Shown here one piece after another: positions 34,045 through 47,020 of a stretch of 64,000 nt of DNA. The position numbers and the translations under genes are program-made. How positions within the stretch are numbered: the first letter of the stretch is position 1; each line of letters opens with the position of its first letter. The notes under the pieces are model-generated. The model saw only the letters and a list, made by a program, of their open reading frames with translations. It was not told the origin of the DNA and did not search any database. The stretch lies in contig NC_088911.1 of assembly GCF_963576675.1 (NCBI RefSeq), positions 91,789,256 through 91,853,255 on the forward strand, given 5' to 3'. This DNA comes from Euphorbia lathyris. Taxonomy: Eukaryota > Streptophyta > Magnoliopsida > Malpighiales > Euphorbiaceae.

Positions 34045-34816
34045 TAGGGATTATAACAGTTCAGTGATGTTTCAGTTTAGTGATGTTTCAGTTCAGTGAT
34101 GTTTTGGTTCAATGATATTCAGTTTAGTAATATTTTAGTTTAGTGATGTTTTAGTTCAGTAATGTTTCAGTTTAGTAATATTTCAATTCAGTAATGTTTC
34201 AGTTGAGTGATGTTTCAGTTGAGTGGTGTTTAAGTTTAGTAATGTTTCAGTTCAATAATGTTTCAGTTTAGTGATGTTTCAGTTCAATAATGTTTCAGTT
34301 GAGTGATGTTTCAATTCAGGAATTTTTCAGTTCGGTAATGTTTCAGTTTAGTAATGTTTCAGTTCAGTAATGTTTCAATTCACCGATGTTTCGGTTCAGT
34401 AATGTTTCAGTTCAGTGATGTTTTAGTTCAGTGATATTTCAGCGTAGTGATGTTTTAATTCAGTAATATTTCAGTTCAATGATGTTTCAGTTTAGTCATG
34501 TTTCAGTTCAATGATGTTTCAGTTGGGTGATTTTTCAGTTCAGTAATATTTTAGTTCAGTGATTTTCAGTTTAGAAATGTTTCAGTTCAGTAGTTTTTCA
34601 GTTCAGTGATGTTTCAGTTTAGTGATGTTTCACCTCAGTAATGTTTCAGTTTAATGATGTTTCAGTTCAGTAATATTACAGTTCAGTGATGTTTCAGTTC
34701 AGTGTTGTTTCAGTTAAGTGATGTTTCAGTGAAGTAATCTTTCAATTGAGTGATGTTTCAGTTCGGTAATGTTTCAGTTCGGTAATGTTTCAGTTCATGA
34801 ATTTTTCAGTTGAGTG
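34045..34816. repeat. 16-bp minisatellite, about 48 copies
   Basis: A run of the unit GATGTTTCAGTTCAGT with variants (TTTAGT, TTGAGT, AATATT, occasional 15- or 17-base units) fills about 770 bases. Because 16 is not a multiple of three and stops occur, it is not coding. Retroelement C begins directly at its right edge (34817). Confidence 0.93.
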
Positions 34817-35840
34817 TGTTGGTCCCGTGTAATTAGTTCCAGGGGGGGGTTAGGAACTAATGTAACTTTTTCGCTTAATAATGCTGACTTAATCAATTCT
34901 TTAAATTACTTAACTCAGTTTTGGTCAGCACGGCCGAGAGAGATGTAAGACAGCTTTAGTCAGAGGCTGGCTAGAACCGTTTTACTTGCGAGTTGGGAAT
35001 TAACACTTAGGTCAGCTTCCACCTCAGCACCCTGATTACTCAGTGGCAGCTTATACAATTTATATCCTGAGTAATTAAAGCAAGCAACACATACATATAT
35101 ATATATATATATATATTGAGAGAAAGGGTTAGAAATTACTCAGCAGACTTATCCTGGTTCGGCCTCACAGCCTACGTCCAGTCCCCAGAATACTTATGGG
35201 CTTTTTTAATCCAATACTGAGCTCTCTAAAGGTAGAGCACGAACCGTTTACAAAGCAGTTGAGTATGCAAGAGTATCTTCCTCTATTCGTCTACTCAACC
35301 CCACTAAGCGCTATAACCGAACACTTAGATTTTCTCTACCGCTGAGTACTTAAAACCGAGTACTCAGCACCACTCTCTCAATCTTTACAATTGATATAAA
35401 TTTGTTCTTTCTAGATGAAGAACACTTTAGATGAATACAAATTCAATCTAGACTTTTACACAGAGATAGGAATTTGGTGTAAGATTTTCTTTTCTTGTTT
35501 GAATGTGCTTTGTATGTATGCTCTTTTCTTTTGTACTTCGGCAAAGGATCCAAGAGTTGGACTTGTCCTTTTATAGTGAATTTCTGATGCCTCAATCATT
35601 TGAATTCAGATGTATCTATTGAATTCAAATGGCTCCTTGCGTCATTCACTGGTCAACATACAGATTTTGCAGGCCAATCCTGTCGTCTGAAATTATTAGG
35701 CGTCAGGCTTGTCTTCTTCCGCCAGGTTCGTCTTCTAGTGCCAGTTTCGTCTTTTAGCCAATGGCCAGTTGACCCATGCATCTCGAAACTGTCTCCGTGC
35801 GTAATTCCAAAGCTTCTGTATTGGTGCAGACAGTTGTCGG
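34817..35840 (-). mobile_element. LTR of copia element C, first part (interrupted by element A)
   Basis: Starts TGTTGGTCCC and contains TTAGTTCC, a G tract, TTAGGAACTAAT and the same landmarks as the LTRs of A and B, but is clearly diverged from them. It is broken at 35840 by element A (TSD GTCGG) and resumes at 59169, ending TTTCAACA at 59326. Read on the minus strand it is the LTR downstream of the C internal region, i.e. its 3' LTR. Confidence 0.85.
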
Positions 35841-37262
35841 TGTTGGTCCCTGGTAATTAGTTCCAAAGGGGGGGGGTTAGGAACTAATATAATTTTTTCG
35901 TGTTCTAACTGAGCTGACCAGAAGTTATTTTGAGAGTTTTATTAACTCGGCATTTGGTCAGCTTGGTGAGATATATCACAGGACAGCTTTAGTCAGATGT
36001 TGACCAAAGTTGTTTCCTTGAGAGTTAGGAATTTACGCTCTTGGAGGTCAGCTTCTAACTCAGCACCACTTACTCACTCAGGATCAGCTTAGACAATTTA
36101 TATGCTGAGTAAATAAAGCAAACAACAAATGCAGTTAGAAGAGAGAGTTTAGAGATTACTCAGTATCACTTATCCTGGTTCGGCCTCTCTGCCTACGTCC
36201 AGTCTCCAGAGTCCTCCGGGCTTTTTGAATCCAATACTGAGCTCTTTAAAGGTAGAGCACAAACCAATTACAAGGCAGTTGAATATGCAAAAGTACCTTC
36301 CTCTATTCGTCTACTCAACTCCTACTAAGTGCTACAACCCAGCACCTAGATTTCTCTACTACTGAAATGCTTACAACCAAGCACCCAGCTTTACACTCTC
36401 AATATTTCTATTGATCACAGACTTGTTCCTTTCTGAACTAAAGAAAACTTTAGATGATTACAACTCAATCTAGCATTTACACATAGAATAGAAACGTCGG
36501 TGTAAGATTCTTTTTGTATTTGAGTGCTTTTGAAACTTTCTCTCTTGTATTTCTCTTTTTATGCTTCGGTTATCTGTCATCTTGTTTTGGTTCTTCGATT
36601 GTCCTTTTATAGACGAAAACCTGTGGATTTGATCGTTTGAAATGTCTTGACCGTTGCCACCAAAACGGCTCTTTTGGGGAACACTTTCTGGAAATCTTCA
36701 GACTGCACCTCCATTCCCTTTCTCTGTTTTCTGTAGGCGTCAGGTTTGTCTTCTAGCGTCTCTTTTGTTTGTTTGTGTCAGTTGTCTTTTACTAATAATC
36801 CAACGTCCCACGACTCTTGGAATTAGTCTTTTAGGTGTCTTCGAGGTTCCAATTATTGGCGCAGAAGATTGGCAGCCTTTGTCCTTTAGTGAACGGAACA
36901 TTCATGCTATCCTGACTGTTACTCAGCTTTGTTTGTTCTTTTCGAATGTTTACGTTTCATGCTGAGTTCCTTTAAAGTCAGCTCCGTATTGTTTAACCTC
37001 TCCTGAAGAAGTCTTCAGCTTTGGTCAGCTTCGTTTTATTTCTGAAGTTTTAACTCCACTCAGCTTCTATTCTGTCATGTTGAGTTCCTTTCTATTCAGC
37101 TCCGTTTGTGCTGTTTTTTTATCCTGTCTTTACTTTATATATTTTTGCACTCAAGATTTAACAAACATATTAGTACAATTAAATCAAAGCATCTAAATTT
37201 AATTGCCTCTTAATCATGGATGATTTTGTCAAATCAAAATCTTGTGGAAAGGTGTTTCAACA
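35841..37262 (-). mobile_element. 3' LTR of element A
   Basis: 1,422 bp, ending TGTT...AACA as usual for this family. It is highly similar to 57740-59163. A minus-strand TATA (CTATAAAAGG) lies near 36612-36603. Confidence 0.93.
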
Positions 37263-37276
37263 AACTCCCCCATTTT
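37263..37276 (-). other. polypurine tract of element A
   Basis: On the minus strand AAAATGGGGGAGTT abuts the 3' LTR, the expected site of plus-strand priming. A second purine block (ACGGGGGAGT) lies about 80 bases further inside (near 37348-37357). Confidence 0.8.
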
Positions 37277-37675
37277 GATGTTGGCAAAATACATAATTAC
37301 GGAACTCAGTTTTAAGTTGCCCCATGATTGATATATTTGAAGTGACTCCCCCGTAAGGGTTGCATTTTGTCTTAATTTTATTCTAAGCCTTCCAAGATCT
37401 AATTTCATTAGATTTGTTACATTTGTGTATACTGGTTTAGTTTTGGAAGGATGTTGTCTCTTAGTTTAGTTTTAGTGTCTTTTTGATTTGTTTGTTCAAA
37501 CTTGATTAGTCAGATCAGGAAGAGAAAACTGACATTGATATTGAATTTAAAATAACAACAAAGAGACTAATATTGGACAACAATAAAACAAGGTATATCA
37601 ACCTAAACAGGAGGTGACAAAAACAGACGGATAACTGGATATGGTGCCAAAACTCTAGACACAAACTGGCTAGAT

Positions 37676-40507
37676 TTACTTCTTCTTTCTTTGAGCTGAG
37701 GGATCAACATGAGCAATGCCTTTGCCTTTGCTTCCAGATGCAGACGCAGTTCCTAAAGTCAGAGGCTGAGTTCCTCTCTGAGCTCCTCTTTTACTTGTCT
37801 CCCCTATTTTGCCATCATCGGGTTGGTAAAGGAAGGTTTTATTCCTGGCGGCAGAGGAGAGGTAGTTGGAGTAGCGCTGAAGCCTTTTTGTGCTTTCACC
37901 CAAACAGTCAATGACAGGAATGCTATCGTCTTGGACGTGTCTGGGGACCCTAAGAGAACTGCTGATCATGCTAAGGAGACATTCATGTGCTTTGCTCAGG
38001 CAGGAAATTGAGCTGGTGACCTGACTATAGGATTGATGGAATAGTTTTAGCAGAGCAGAGTCATAGAACATGCACTGTGCATTGTTGATCCTCATGGCCT
38101 TCATGATAGCTTGCGAGAAGCTCATGAGCTCTGTGTTGGATACTGGATCAACATCCATCTGGGCTCGATCAATGTTCAGGAGTCTCACTGCTTCACTCAA
38201 TTGATCAATAGTACACTGAGAGGAAGAAGATACTAGGTCACGTGTACTTGTCAGCTCAGCTTGAAGCTTAGTGAAGCATTGTTGGAGTTCGGTGGAGGTG
38301 ACAAACTCAGTATTGCTTGGTGGACTGGACTTAGTTAGCTCAGCATATAGCTTGGTGAAGCAATCTTGCAACTCAGCAGATGTTGCAGACTCAGTATGGG
38401 CAGTGGCTCTAGAGGGGGTCAGTTCCGCTGCTAGCTTAACAAAATAGTTTTGAAGCTCAGAGGAAGTGACGTACCCTGGATTGACTTCAGACAGTTGTTG
38501 AATTTTTCCTTCAAGAGAGTTCATATGAGTAGCCATGGTAAGCACTAATTCAGTCAGTTTGGCCATTTGCTCTTGGTTTGGTTGCTGAGTTTGGACTGCA
38601 GTTAGAATACTAACCAAGTCTTTTAGGCTATGTAGTTTATGTAAAAGCTGAGTGATACCTGTTAGGTGAGAGGTCTCAGCTTGAGTGGATTGGCAACCTT
38701 CAGCTTGAGTAGGATGAAAATCTTGAAGCAAAGACTGAGCTGAAGCAATGACCCGACGGCCAGACTCAGTTGCATTCAAGTATGCAAACTTAGCAGCATT
38801 GGACTTAGAGGCTGGTGCAGGATTTTATGATGGTGGAGGTGTTGGTTCCTTTCCAGATTGAGTACCTGGACTTTGATGAATTTGTTGAGCTGAGTTATCA
38901 ACATTTTGTGTGGGAGGTGGAGTTGAGTTATGAGTTGGCTCAATTGGAGTAGTTTGACTTGGATCTGCAGGGTTCTTGGCATGTTCCTCATCCTGAGTAA
39001 CAGAGGCTTGCTTTTCCGTAGATCTTCTGGTGGAGATTCAGTTGCAGTTGAAAAATACTGGAACTGAATTGTAGAAAGGTCAGTTTCTGGCTCATCAATG
39101 GAAAGTCGTCCATGAGATCAAGGTGCTTTTGCGCTTTCTTCTTCAATCTTCGCCGGGTCTCAGTTTTTGGCGGAGAATGGTCAGTTTGAAGACCTACACT
39201 TGACTCAGCAGCAACTGTTCCTTTTTCTTCAGGTTGCTCAACATTACCATCTTTCCTTGTCTGCTCAGCATCATCATTGGGGTATTCTTCTTCTTCAGTA
39301 TTAACTTGTTGGTGCTCAACATGTTCCTCATCTTCCTTTTCTTGGTCAATCCCATGACCTTCAGATTGAGTAGAGGGTAGTGGGACAGCTTCTACTATCT
39401 TCAAAGAGTTACCTCTTTTCTTTTTCTTTAATGGGGTTTCAGGAGTTTCTTCGTTCTCATCCTCAGGCTCTTCTGGCCTCTTTCTTTTCTCACCATGCTC
39501 ATTAACCTTGTCAGCTTTAGCTTTCTGTCTTGATGAAAGCCTTATTTTCTTTGGAACAGAATGAATGTCCTTGGAGCAAGCTTCTACAGCCTTCCTCTTC
39601 TTCCCTTTTTCAGGCTGAACTGTCTTAGATGACTCAGTATGAGCCTCAACTTCTGGTTCCATTTCTGGTTGCTCTGCTTCCTCATCCGCCTCAGCATCTC
39701 CAGCTCCTTCATACCCCTTCAAGGGTTGATTATACAATAGTCCATCTAGTAGGACATCAGTGATTTCACTAGCGAGCTCGTCTCATCCACGGTCTCTATT
39801 TGCTTGTCCTGTATGATTTTCGTAATAAGTGAACCCAAACGTAGTTTCCTACCGCTTCGTTGAAGGGCTCCAACTAGAAACACAGGAAGATTGAATGGAG
39901 TGGAGGTCAACATGTGCCAGATAAAGCACTGTTCGAAGTTAGATGCGGAGGAGGCTGAGCTGAGTTTGGGAAAGATGAAGTTAGTCAGCATGAAGTGGAC
40001 CATCTTTTGATCTTTACCCATACAGGTACTGGGTATTTCCCCTTTATGATCTTTGGGTTTACAGAACCCCTTTAGCTTCTCAGATGTGGCTTTAGGTATC
40101 TTCTCTTTTGTCGTTCGAAATTGGATTCCTTCGTTTGGTATCTCTAATAGTGTGGCTAGATAGGCAGGGGTTATAACGATTTTCTGACCTTTCACAGTGG
40201 TCTCCAAATAATCTGAGTCGTCTGCATCAACCCGTAAATTTGAGTAGAACTCTCGAACTAACCTTGGGTAGGCTGTTCCTGGAAGAGAAAAGAGGCCTTT
40301 CCAGTTGTTTTTCTCGATCCAATCACAGAATGGTGTTTCAGACGATACGAAGCTTGGAGAGAACCATCAGCATTTTAACACCTCCAGATTGTTAACCTTC
40401 GAGTGTACCTTGATCATTATCCTCTCCTTTTCCATTGAAGGACTAGCGTGGTCAGTGGGTTTGTCTGTGTTTTGAGCTTCTGGGGTTTCCTTTTTGCTGG
40501 GAGACAT
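37676..40507 (-). pseudogene. third ORF of element A (broken)
   Basis: Homologous along its length to the third ORF of B (52524-55379). It starts MSPSKKETPEAQ at 40507. Breaks: a TGA near 40370 where B has an Arg codon (after LEVLKC), a frameshift near 39770 (after DETSSL), and further frame changes near 39100, 38990 and 38780. The C-terminal 367-residue part (38779-37676) is open and keeps the ATESGRRV start and the repeated SELQNYFVKL, AELQDCFTKL and TELQQCFTKL heptad-like units. The product would not be made as one protein. Confidence 0.88.
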
Positions 40508-40592
40508 TTTTGACGTTTTTGAAATTTTTAGAGATGAAGAAGTTTGAGTTCGAGGGATTGCAAGAATGAGGAAAGACGAGTGGAGGTTCTTC

Positions 40593-40601
40593 TATTTTAT
40601 A
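40593..40601 (-). promoter_or_regulatory. TATA box ahead of the third ORF of element A
   Basis: Minus-strand TATAAAATA, 86 bases before the ORF3 start at 40507, in the same place as in B (52426-52434). Confidence 0.55.
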
Positions 40602-41068
40602 TAACTTAATGAAGACCCTAAATCATTATCTTGCCGTTTTTCTCCTAGGGACATTCAATCGACAGATATTTTGTCAATTATGACATCTTCGGCGCATGGG
40701 TTTTTGCCATTAATGTGCGTCTTCCCAATGTGTCAGAAATTACACGTGTAGATTTACTTTATGCGAATGGGTTTTTGCTGAAATTCGAAGCGTCAATGAA
40801 ATTGAGTGCCTAGCATTTGTTAAGACAATTTTTCTATCTCCTATTAACTCAGCATAGGTTACGTACTCAGTGTGTGTTTCTACTCAGCATGGGGTGATTT
40901 GTTTATCTACTCAGCATGGGATGTTTATTCAACTTTTATGCCTACACAGTATCGTTACTTACTATGTATGCATAGGGTCATTTTCAAACTCAATAGATAT
41001 TCCACTCAACATGGCATTTGTATAATCATTCAAAAGTTCCACTCATATGACAATTATTCAATACAGAT

Positions 41069-44000
41069 TTAGAGTGGATTTGACATACCAATTGCTTCCC
41101 TTAGTATGTTGAATTGCTCTCGTGCCAAGGGCTTTGTGAAGATATCCGCAAGCTGATCGTTTGTTGGCACGTAGGTCAGCTTGATCTCATCTTTTAGCAC
41201 GTGATCTCTGATAAAGTGATACCTTATGCCAACATGCTTCATCCTGCTGTGTTGGACTAGATTTTTAGATAGATCAATGGCAATTTTGTTGTCGCATTTG
41301 ATCTCTATAGTCTTTGCTTTGACTCCGTAATCCTCAAGCTATTGCTTTATCCATAGGACTTGTGCAACACAGCTTCCAGCAGCCACGTACTCAGCTTCAG
41401 TTGTAGACAGAGCTATGGATGATTGCTTTTTGCTAAACCAAGATACTAGACAGCTTCCGAGGAAATGACATCCTCCTGAAGTACTTTTCCGTTCTAGCTT
41501 ATCTCGTCCGTAGTCAGCATCAGTATATCCAATGAGTGTGAAGTCATTTGAGGTTGGATACCATAGACCTGCATCAACTGAGCTTTGCAAGTATCTAAAA
41601 ATTCTTTTTACAGCAGTTAGATGAGATTCCCTGGGGTCAGCTTGATATCTAGCACAATAGCATACTGAGTATTGAATATCTGGTCTACTAGCAGTGAGAT
41701 AGAGTAATGAACCTATCATACCTCGATAGAGTTTACTATCAACTGACTTACTCTTTTCATCCTTGCACAAGACAGTATCAATACCCATGGGGGGTTGATA
41801 TTGGTTTGCAATCTTCCATGCTGAATTTCTTTAACATTTCCTTGGTGTACTTAGACTGACTTATAAATATGCCATTCTTACCTTGCTTGATTTGGAGTCC
41901 AAGGAAGAAGTTGAGTTCACCCATCATGGACACTTCGAACTCAGTTTTCATCTGTTGGCTAAATTCTTTGCACAAAGATTCGTCAGTAGCACCAAAGATT
42001 ATATCATCAACATATATCTGTGCAAGTAGGGTATGTTTACCCTTTTTCTTAATGAACAAGGTTGTGTCAGCTTTTCCCCTGACATAGTTCCTGGTCAGCA
42101 GGAAGTTGGTGAACCTCTCATACCAAGCTCTTGGAGCTTGCTTTAGACCGTACAGGGCCTTTTTGAGTTTATAAACGTGATTTGGAAATTTTGAATCTTC
42201 AAATCCAGGAGGTTGATTAACGTATACCTCTTCGTTTATAAAGCCATTAAGAAATGCACATTTTACATCCATTTGGTATAGTTTAAAATTCATGTAACTT
42301 GCATAGGCACACAATATACGTATAGCTTCTAATCTAGCAACAGGAGCAAATGTTTCTCCATAGTCTATACCCTCTTGCTGACTGTAGCCTTGGGCTACAA
42401 GTCGGGCTTTGTTTCTAATCACATTTCCATGTTCATCTAGCTTATTTCTAAAGACCCACTTAGTTCCTATGGGCTTTTGATTCCTAGGTTTAGGTACTAA
42501 ATCCCATACCTCATTTCTGGTGAATTGATCAAGCTCTTCTTGCATAGCATTGATCCAATACTCATCTTGCTCAGCATCAGCAAAATTCTTTGGCTCATGT
42601 ATTGATACGAATGCAACATTGCTGAGGTATTTTCTCAGTTGATCCCTGGTCATCAGTTTGTTGTTGGCGGCATCAAGAATGGCTTGTTCTATATGGCCTC
42701 TTGGGATCTTTATTTCCTTTGGCAGTGTTGAGTTGTTTGGAAGAGGTGTTTCTACAATCTCTACAGGAATAGATTGGTCAGCAAATGATATTTCAATTTC
42801 TTGCTTACCTTGAGTCAGCTCCTGTGTGTTTGACACTGTGGCTTCTGGTTGTTCAGCAGAAGCTGAGCCTGGTTCATCTTCTTCAGGCTGAGCTGACTTA
42901 CCTGTAGGGTTAGTTTCATCGAACTCAACATGTACAGACTCTTCTACAATCTGGGTTCTTTTATTAAACACTCTATATGCTTTACTGTTTGTTGAGTACC
43001 CCAAAAAGATCGCCTCATCAGCTTTGGCATCAAATTTAGCAAGATTGTCTTTAGTATTGAGTATAAAACATTTACACCCAAAGGCACGAAAGTATCCAAT
43101 GTTGGGCTTTCGACCTTTCCAAAGTTCATATGGGGTTTTCTTGAGTATAGCTCTGACTAGAGCCCTATTCAGTATATAACATGTCGTGTGAATAGCTTCA
43201 CCCCAGAAGTACTTTGGAAGCCTATTTTCACCCAGCATTGTCCTAGCTATTTCGACAATAGTTCTATTTTTCCTTTCAACAACCCCATTCTGTTGAGGTG
43301 TTCTAGGAGCAGAGAAGTTGTGGTCAATACCACAGGTTTCACAGAATTCATCAAACTGTTGGTTTTTGAATTCTCCACCATTGTCACTTCTAATGTGAGC
43401 TACTTTTAGGTCTTTGTCATTTTCAAGCTTTTTGATCAATGTGGTGAACATCTCAAAGGTTTCATCCTTGCTACTCAGCAAGATGATCCAAGTGTACCGA
43501 GAGAAATCATCTACAATAACCAAGGAAAATTTCTTACCTCCCAAGCTGAGTGGCTGGATAGGTCCGAAAAGATCCAAGTGTAGTAATTCCAATGGCCTTT
43601 TGGTTGAGACGATGTTTTTACTATGAAATGACTTTTTAGTTTGTTTGCCTTGCTGACACGCCTTACATAGTTGATCTTTTTCAAACTTTAATTTGGGTAA
43701 TCCCTCAACCAATTGCTTTCTAGCTAATTTGGCAAGAAGGTCCATGCTGACATGCCCAAGTCTTCTATGCCATAGCCAGGAGTTATCCTCTTTAGATACT
43801 AAGCATATATTTTTAGAAAACTGTTTTTCCAAGTTTAACATATATACATTTTCTACACGAAGGGCAGTTAAAATCGATTCATTTGAATTTCCCTCGAGTA
43901 TTTGACACTTAGTATCATCAAATACAACCCTTCTGCCGCTCTTGCAAAGCTGAGCTACACTCAGCAGGTTGTATTTGAGACCTTTAACTAAGGAGACAGA

Positions 44001-44183
44001 CTCAATGGTTGGGTTACCTCCGATAGTACCTGAGCCGACTATCTTACCCTTCTTGTTGTCTCCAAAGCTTACACTTCCACCTCGTTTAAGCTCTAGTGTG
44101 ATGAACTGAGTTTCATCACCTGTCATATGCCTTGAGCATGCGCTGTCTATATACCATAGTTTTGACTTCTCCACGCATGTCAA
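41069..44183 (-). pseudogene. pol of element A: protease, integrase, reverse transcriptase, RNase H
   Basis: Order: protease with [14 protein letters not shown] (DSA in place of DSG), GAG-pre-integrase with WHRRLGHVS, integrase core ([27 protein letters not shown]), reverse transcriptase ([37 protein letters not shown]) and RNase H ([30 protein letters not shown]). The frame is open from 44183 to about 41785, where extra Gs shift it (STPHGY), and a TAG follows LWIKQ at about 41336. The reverse transcriptase resembles the SIRE/Maximus lineage. Without the two late breaks it would match B closely. Confidence 0.93.
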
Positions 44184-45535
44184 GCTGACCTACAGTTTAA
44201 ACTATTCATTTTTAGGTACCCAATTTCTTTTGGGTCCTTTCTTGTTAGTATAGACAGGTGCAAAGTCATGTTTTAACTTATGACGGCATATTTTTATGGT
44301 GTGGCCTGGTTTACCACAGAAGTCACAAAAAGGTACCCTTTGTGGGTTGAACTAAGTATAGTCAGCATTATTGTGTTGGGCATGCCAACATACTTTTGTG
44401 GTATGCCCTTTTCTTTCGCAGAAGTCACATTGAACAGTCTGCTTGTTATGCCAACACACATCCTTTGTGTGTCCACGTTTTCCACAACATTCACATTGAG
44501 TGACTTGCTTATGCTGACTATTATTTGCGTACTCAGCATGGGCTTTATTTCTGTTTAAGCCCTTCCCATGACTTTGTAATGTTGTGATATCTTTTCTAAG
44601 TTTCTTTGACTTAGATTGGACCTCCGTGAAAAACTTATGTAAGATTTGCATGTTTGTATGCAAGTCAGAGTTGTCCTGGAGAAGATATCGGAGATCACTC
44701 AGCTTGACCTCTTCAATCTCATCACAGCGCCTGCTGAGTGCCTTAATCTTTTTGTTACACTTCTTAGTTAGTGTATATAAGTCACTCAGGGCATTCACCA
44801 TTTCATTTCTAAGCAAAAGTAAAGATGTTACCTCATTGTTGTGATTCTCTTGGTCAGTTTCATCAGAATTGTCAGCATGCTCAGATTGGGATTGGTCAGC
44901 TCCATCATCTGCTATAAAACATATGTCGGCTGTTTCATTTTGCTCAGCTTCAGATGATGTTGACTCATCACTGTCACTCCATGTGGCTACCATAGCCTTT
45001 TTGCTTCCCTTCTTCTCTTTCTTGAGGTTGGGACAGCTTAACTTGATGTGCCCGGTTTGATGACACTCAAAACATGTGACAGATTTCGAGTTGTCCTTCT
45101 TGTACTTGTCGCTTGACTCAGCTTTGTACTTATCATTTCTTCTAAATGATCTTTTGCCATTTCTATCATTTCTTCTGAACAGCTTTTTCATCTTTCTGGT
45201 GAACATGGCTAATTCCTCATCATCGGTTGACTCTGCTTCAGTTGAGTCTGCTTTCATGACAAGGGATTTTTGTTTCTTATCTTCTGATTTTTCTTTTTCT
45301 TTGGCTTCAAAGTTTTTCATAGAGATTTCATGGGTCAGCAAGGATCCGATCAGCTCATCATATTTGTAGGTAGTCAAGTCTTGGGCTTCTTCTACGGCTA
45401 TTTTCTTTGCTTGCCAGCTCTTGGGCAGACTTCTCAGAATTTTCTTCACTTGTTCTTCTTCAGTGAAGTTTTTTCCAAGCCTTTTTAGCTCATTTATAAT
45501 GTTTGTGAACCTTGCGTTCATTTCTGAGATGTCTT
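44184..45535 (-). pseudogene. gag of element A, C-terminal part (split by element B)
   Basis: Begins at DISEMNARF, exactly where B inserted, and runs through the UBN2-type gag region (RSLPKSWQAKKI, LTHEISMKNF), a lysine-rich part, the knuckle CFECHQTGHIKLSC, a coiled-coil-like segment and two more knuckles (CECCGKRGHTKDVC, CDFCERKGHTTKVC). A TAG at 44352-44354 precedes a further knuckle (CDFCGKPGHTIKIC), and two more in-frame TAG codons follow before pol, as in B. Confidence 0.9.
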
Positions 45536-46959
45536 TGTTGAAACACCTTTCCACAAGATTTTGATTTGACAAAATCATCCATGATTAAGAGGCAATTAAA
45601 TTTAGATGCTTTGATTTGATTGTACTAATATGTTTGTTAAATCTTGAGTGCAAAAATATATAAAGTAAAGACAGGATAAAAGTCAGCACAAACGAAGCTG
45701 AGTAGAAAGGAACTCAGCATGACAGAATAGAAGCTGAGTGGAGTTAAAAATTCAGAAACAACACGAAGCTGACCAAAGCTGAAGACTTCTTCAGGAGCGG
45801 TTAAACAAAACGGAGCTGACCTTGTAGGAACTCAGCATGAACCGTGAACATTCGAAGAGAACAAACGAAGCTGAGTAAACAGTCAGGACAGCATAAATGT
45901 TCCGTTCACTAAAGGACAAAGGTTGCCAATCTTCTACGCCAATAATTGGAACCTCGAAGACACCTAAAAACACTAATTCCAAGAGTCATGGGACGTTGGA
46001 TTATTAGTAAAAGATAACTGACACAAACAAACAAAAGAAACGCTAGAAGACAAACCTGACGCCTACAGAAAACAGAGAAAGGGAATGGAGGTGCAGTCTG
46101 AAGATTTCCAGAAAGTGTTCCCCAAAAGAGCCGTTTTGGTGGCAACGGTTAAGACATTTCAAACGATCAAGTCCACAGGTTTTCGTCTATAAAAGGACAA
46201 TCGAAGAACCAAAACAAAAGACAGATAACTGAAGCATAAAAAGAAAAATACAAGAGAGAAAGTTTCAAAAGCACTCAAATACAAAAAGAATCTTACACCG
46301 ACGTTGTTATTCTATGTGTAAATGCTAGATTGAGTTGTAATCATCTAAAGTGTTCTTTAGTTCAAAAAGGAATAAGTCTGTGATCAATAGAAATATTGAG
46401 AGTGTAAAGCTGAGTGCTTGGTTGTAAGCATTTCAGTAGTAGAGAAATCTAGGTGCTGGGTTGTAGCACTTAGTAGGAGTTGAGTAGACGAATAGAGGAA
46501 GGTACTCTTGCATATTCAACTGCCTTGTAATTGGTTTGTGCTCTACCTTTAAAGAGCTCAGTATTGGATTCAAAAAACCCGGAGGACTCTGGGGACTGGA
46601 CGTAGGCAGAGAGGCCGAACCAGGATAAGTGATACTGAGTAATCTCTAAACTCTCTCTCATAACTGCATTTGTTGTTTGCTTTATTTACTCAGCATATAA
46701 ATTGTCTAAGCTGATCCTGAGTAAGTAAGTGGTGCTGAGTTAGAAGTTGACCTCCAAGAGCGTCAATTCCTAACTCTCAAGGAAACAACCTTGGTCAATA
46801 TCTGACTAAAGTTGTCCTGTGATATATCTCACCAAGCTGACCAAAGGCCGAGATAATAAAACTCTCAAAATAACTTCTGGTCAGCTCAGTTAGAACACGA
46901 AAAAATTATATTAGTTCCTAACCCCCCCCCCCCTTGGAACTAATTACCAGGGACCAATA
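45536..46959 (+). mobile_element. 5' LTR of element B
   Basis: Begins TGTTGAAACACC and ends GGGACCAATA (the other copy ends CCAACA). TATAAAAGG at 46188-46196 is the likely promoter. A C tract of about 13 bases at 46922-46933 varies in length between copies. Confidence 0.95.
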
Positions 46960-46961
46960 GG

Positions 46962-46973
46962 TGGTATCAGAGC
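46962..46973 (+). other. primer-binding site of element B
   Basis: TGGTATCAGAGC, complementary to the 3' end of plant initiator methionine tRNA, two bases after the LTR. Confidence 0.92.
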
Positions 46974-47020
46974 TAAAGCTCACTACTCAAAGATTCAACA
47001 ATCTTGAGCTGATCCCTAAA

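Noticed and set aside
34045..34816. CRISPR-like regular repeat spacing
   Set aside because: Units are contiguous 16-mers without unique spacers, in a plant genome: a minisatellite.
36654..36965. Open frame MPPKRLFWGTL... repeated in all LTRs of A and B (also near 46145, 56403 and 58556)
   Set aside because: It lies within the LTR around the transcription start, frames differ in length among copies, and there is no sign of selection; probably chance in a repeated sequence.
43188..45369. Plus-strand open frames opposite gag and pol of element A, and the minus-strand ones opposite B
   Set aside because: Antisense shadows of retroelement coding regions, with the same pattern in both copies.
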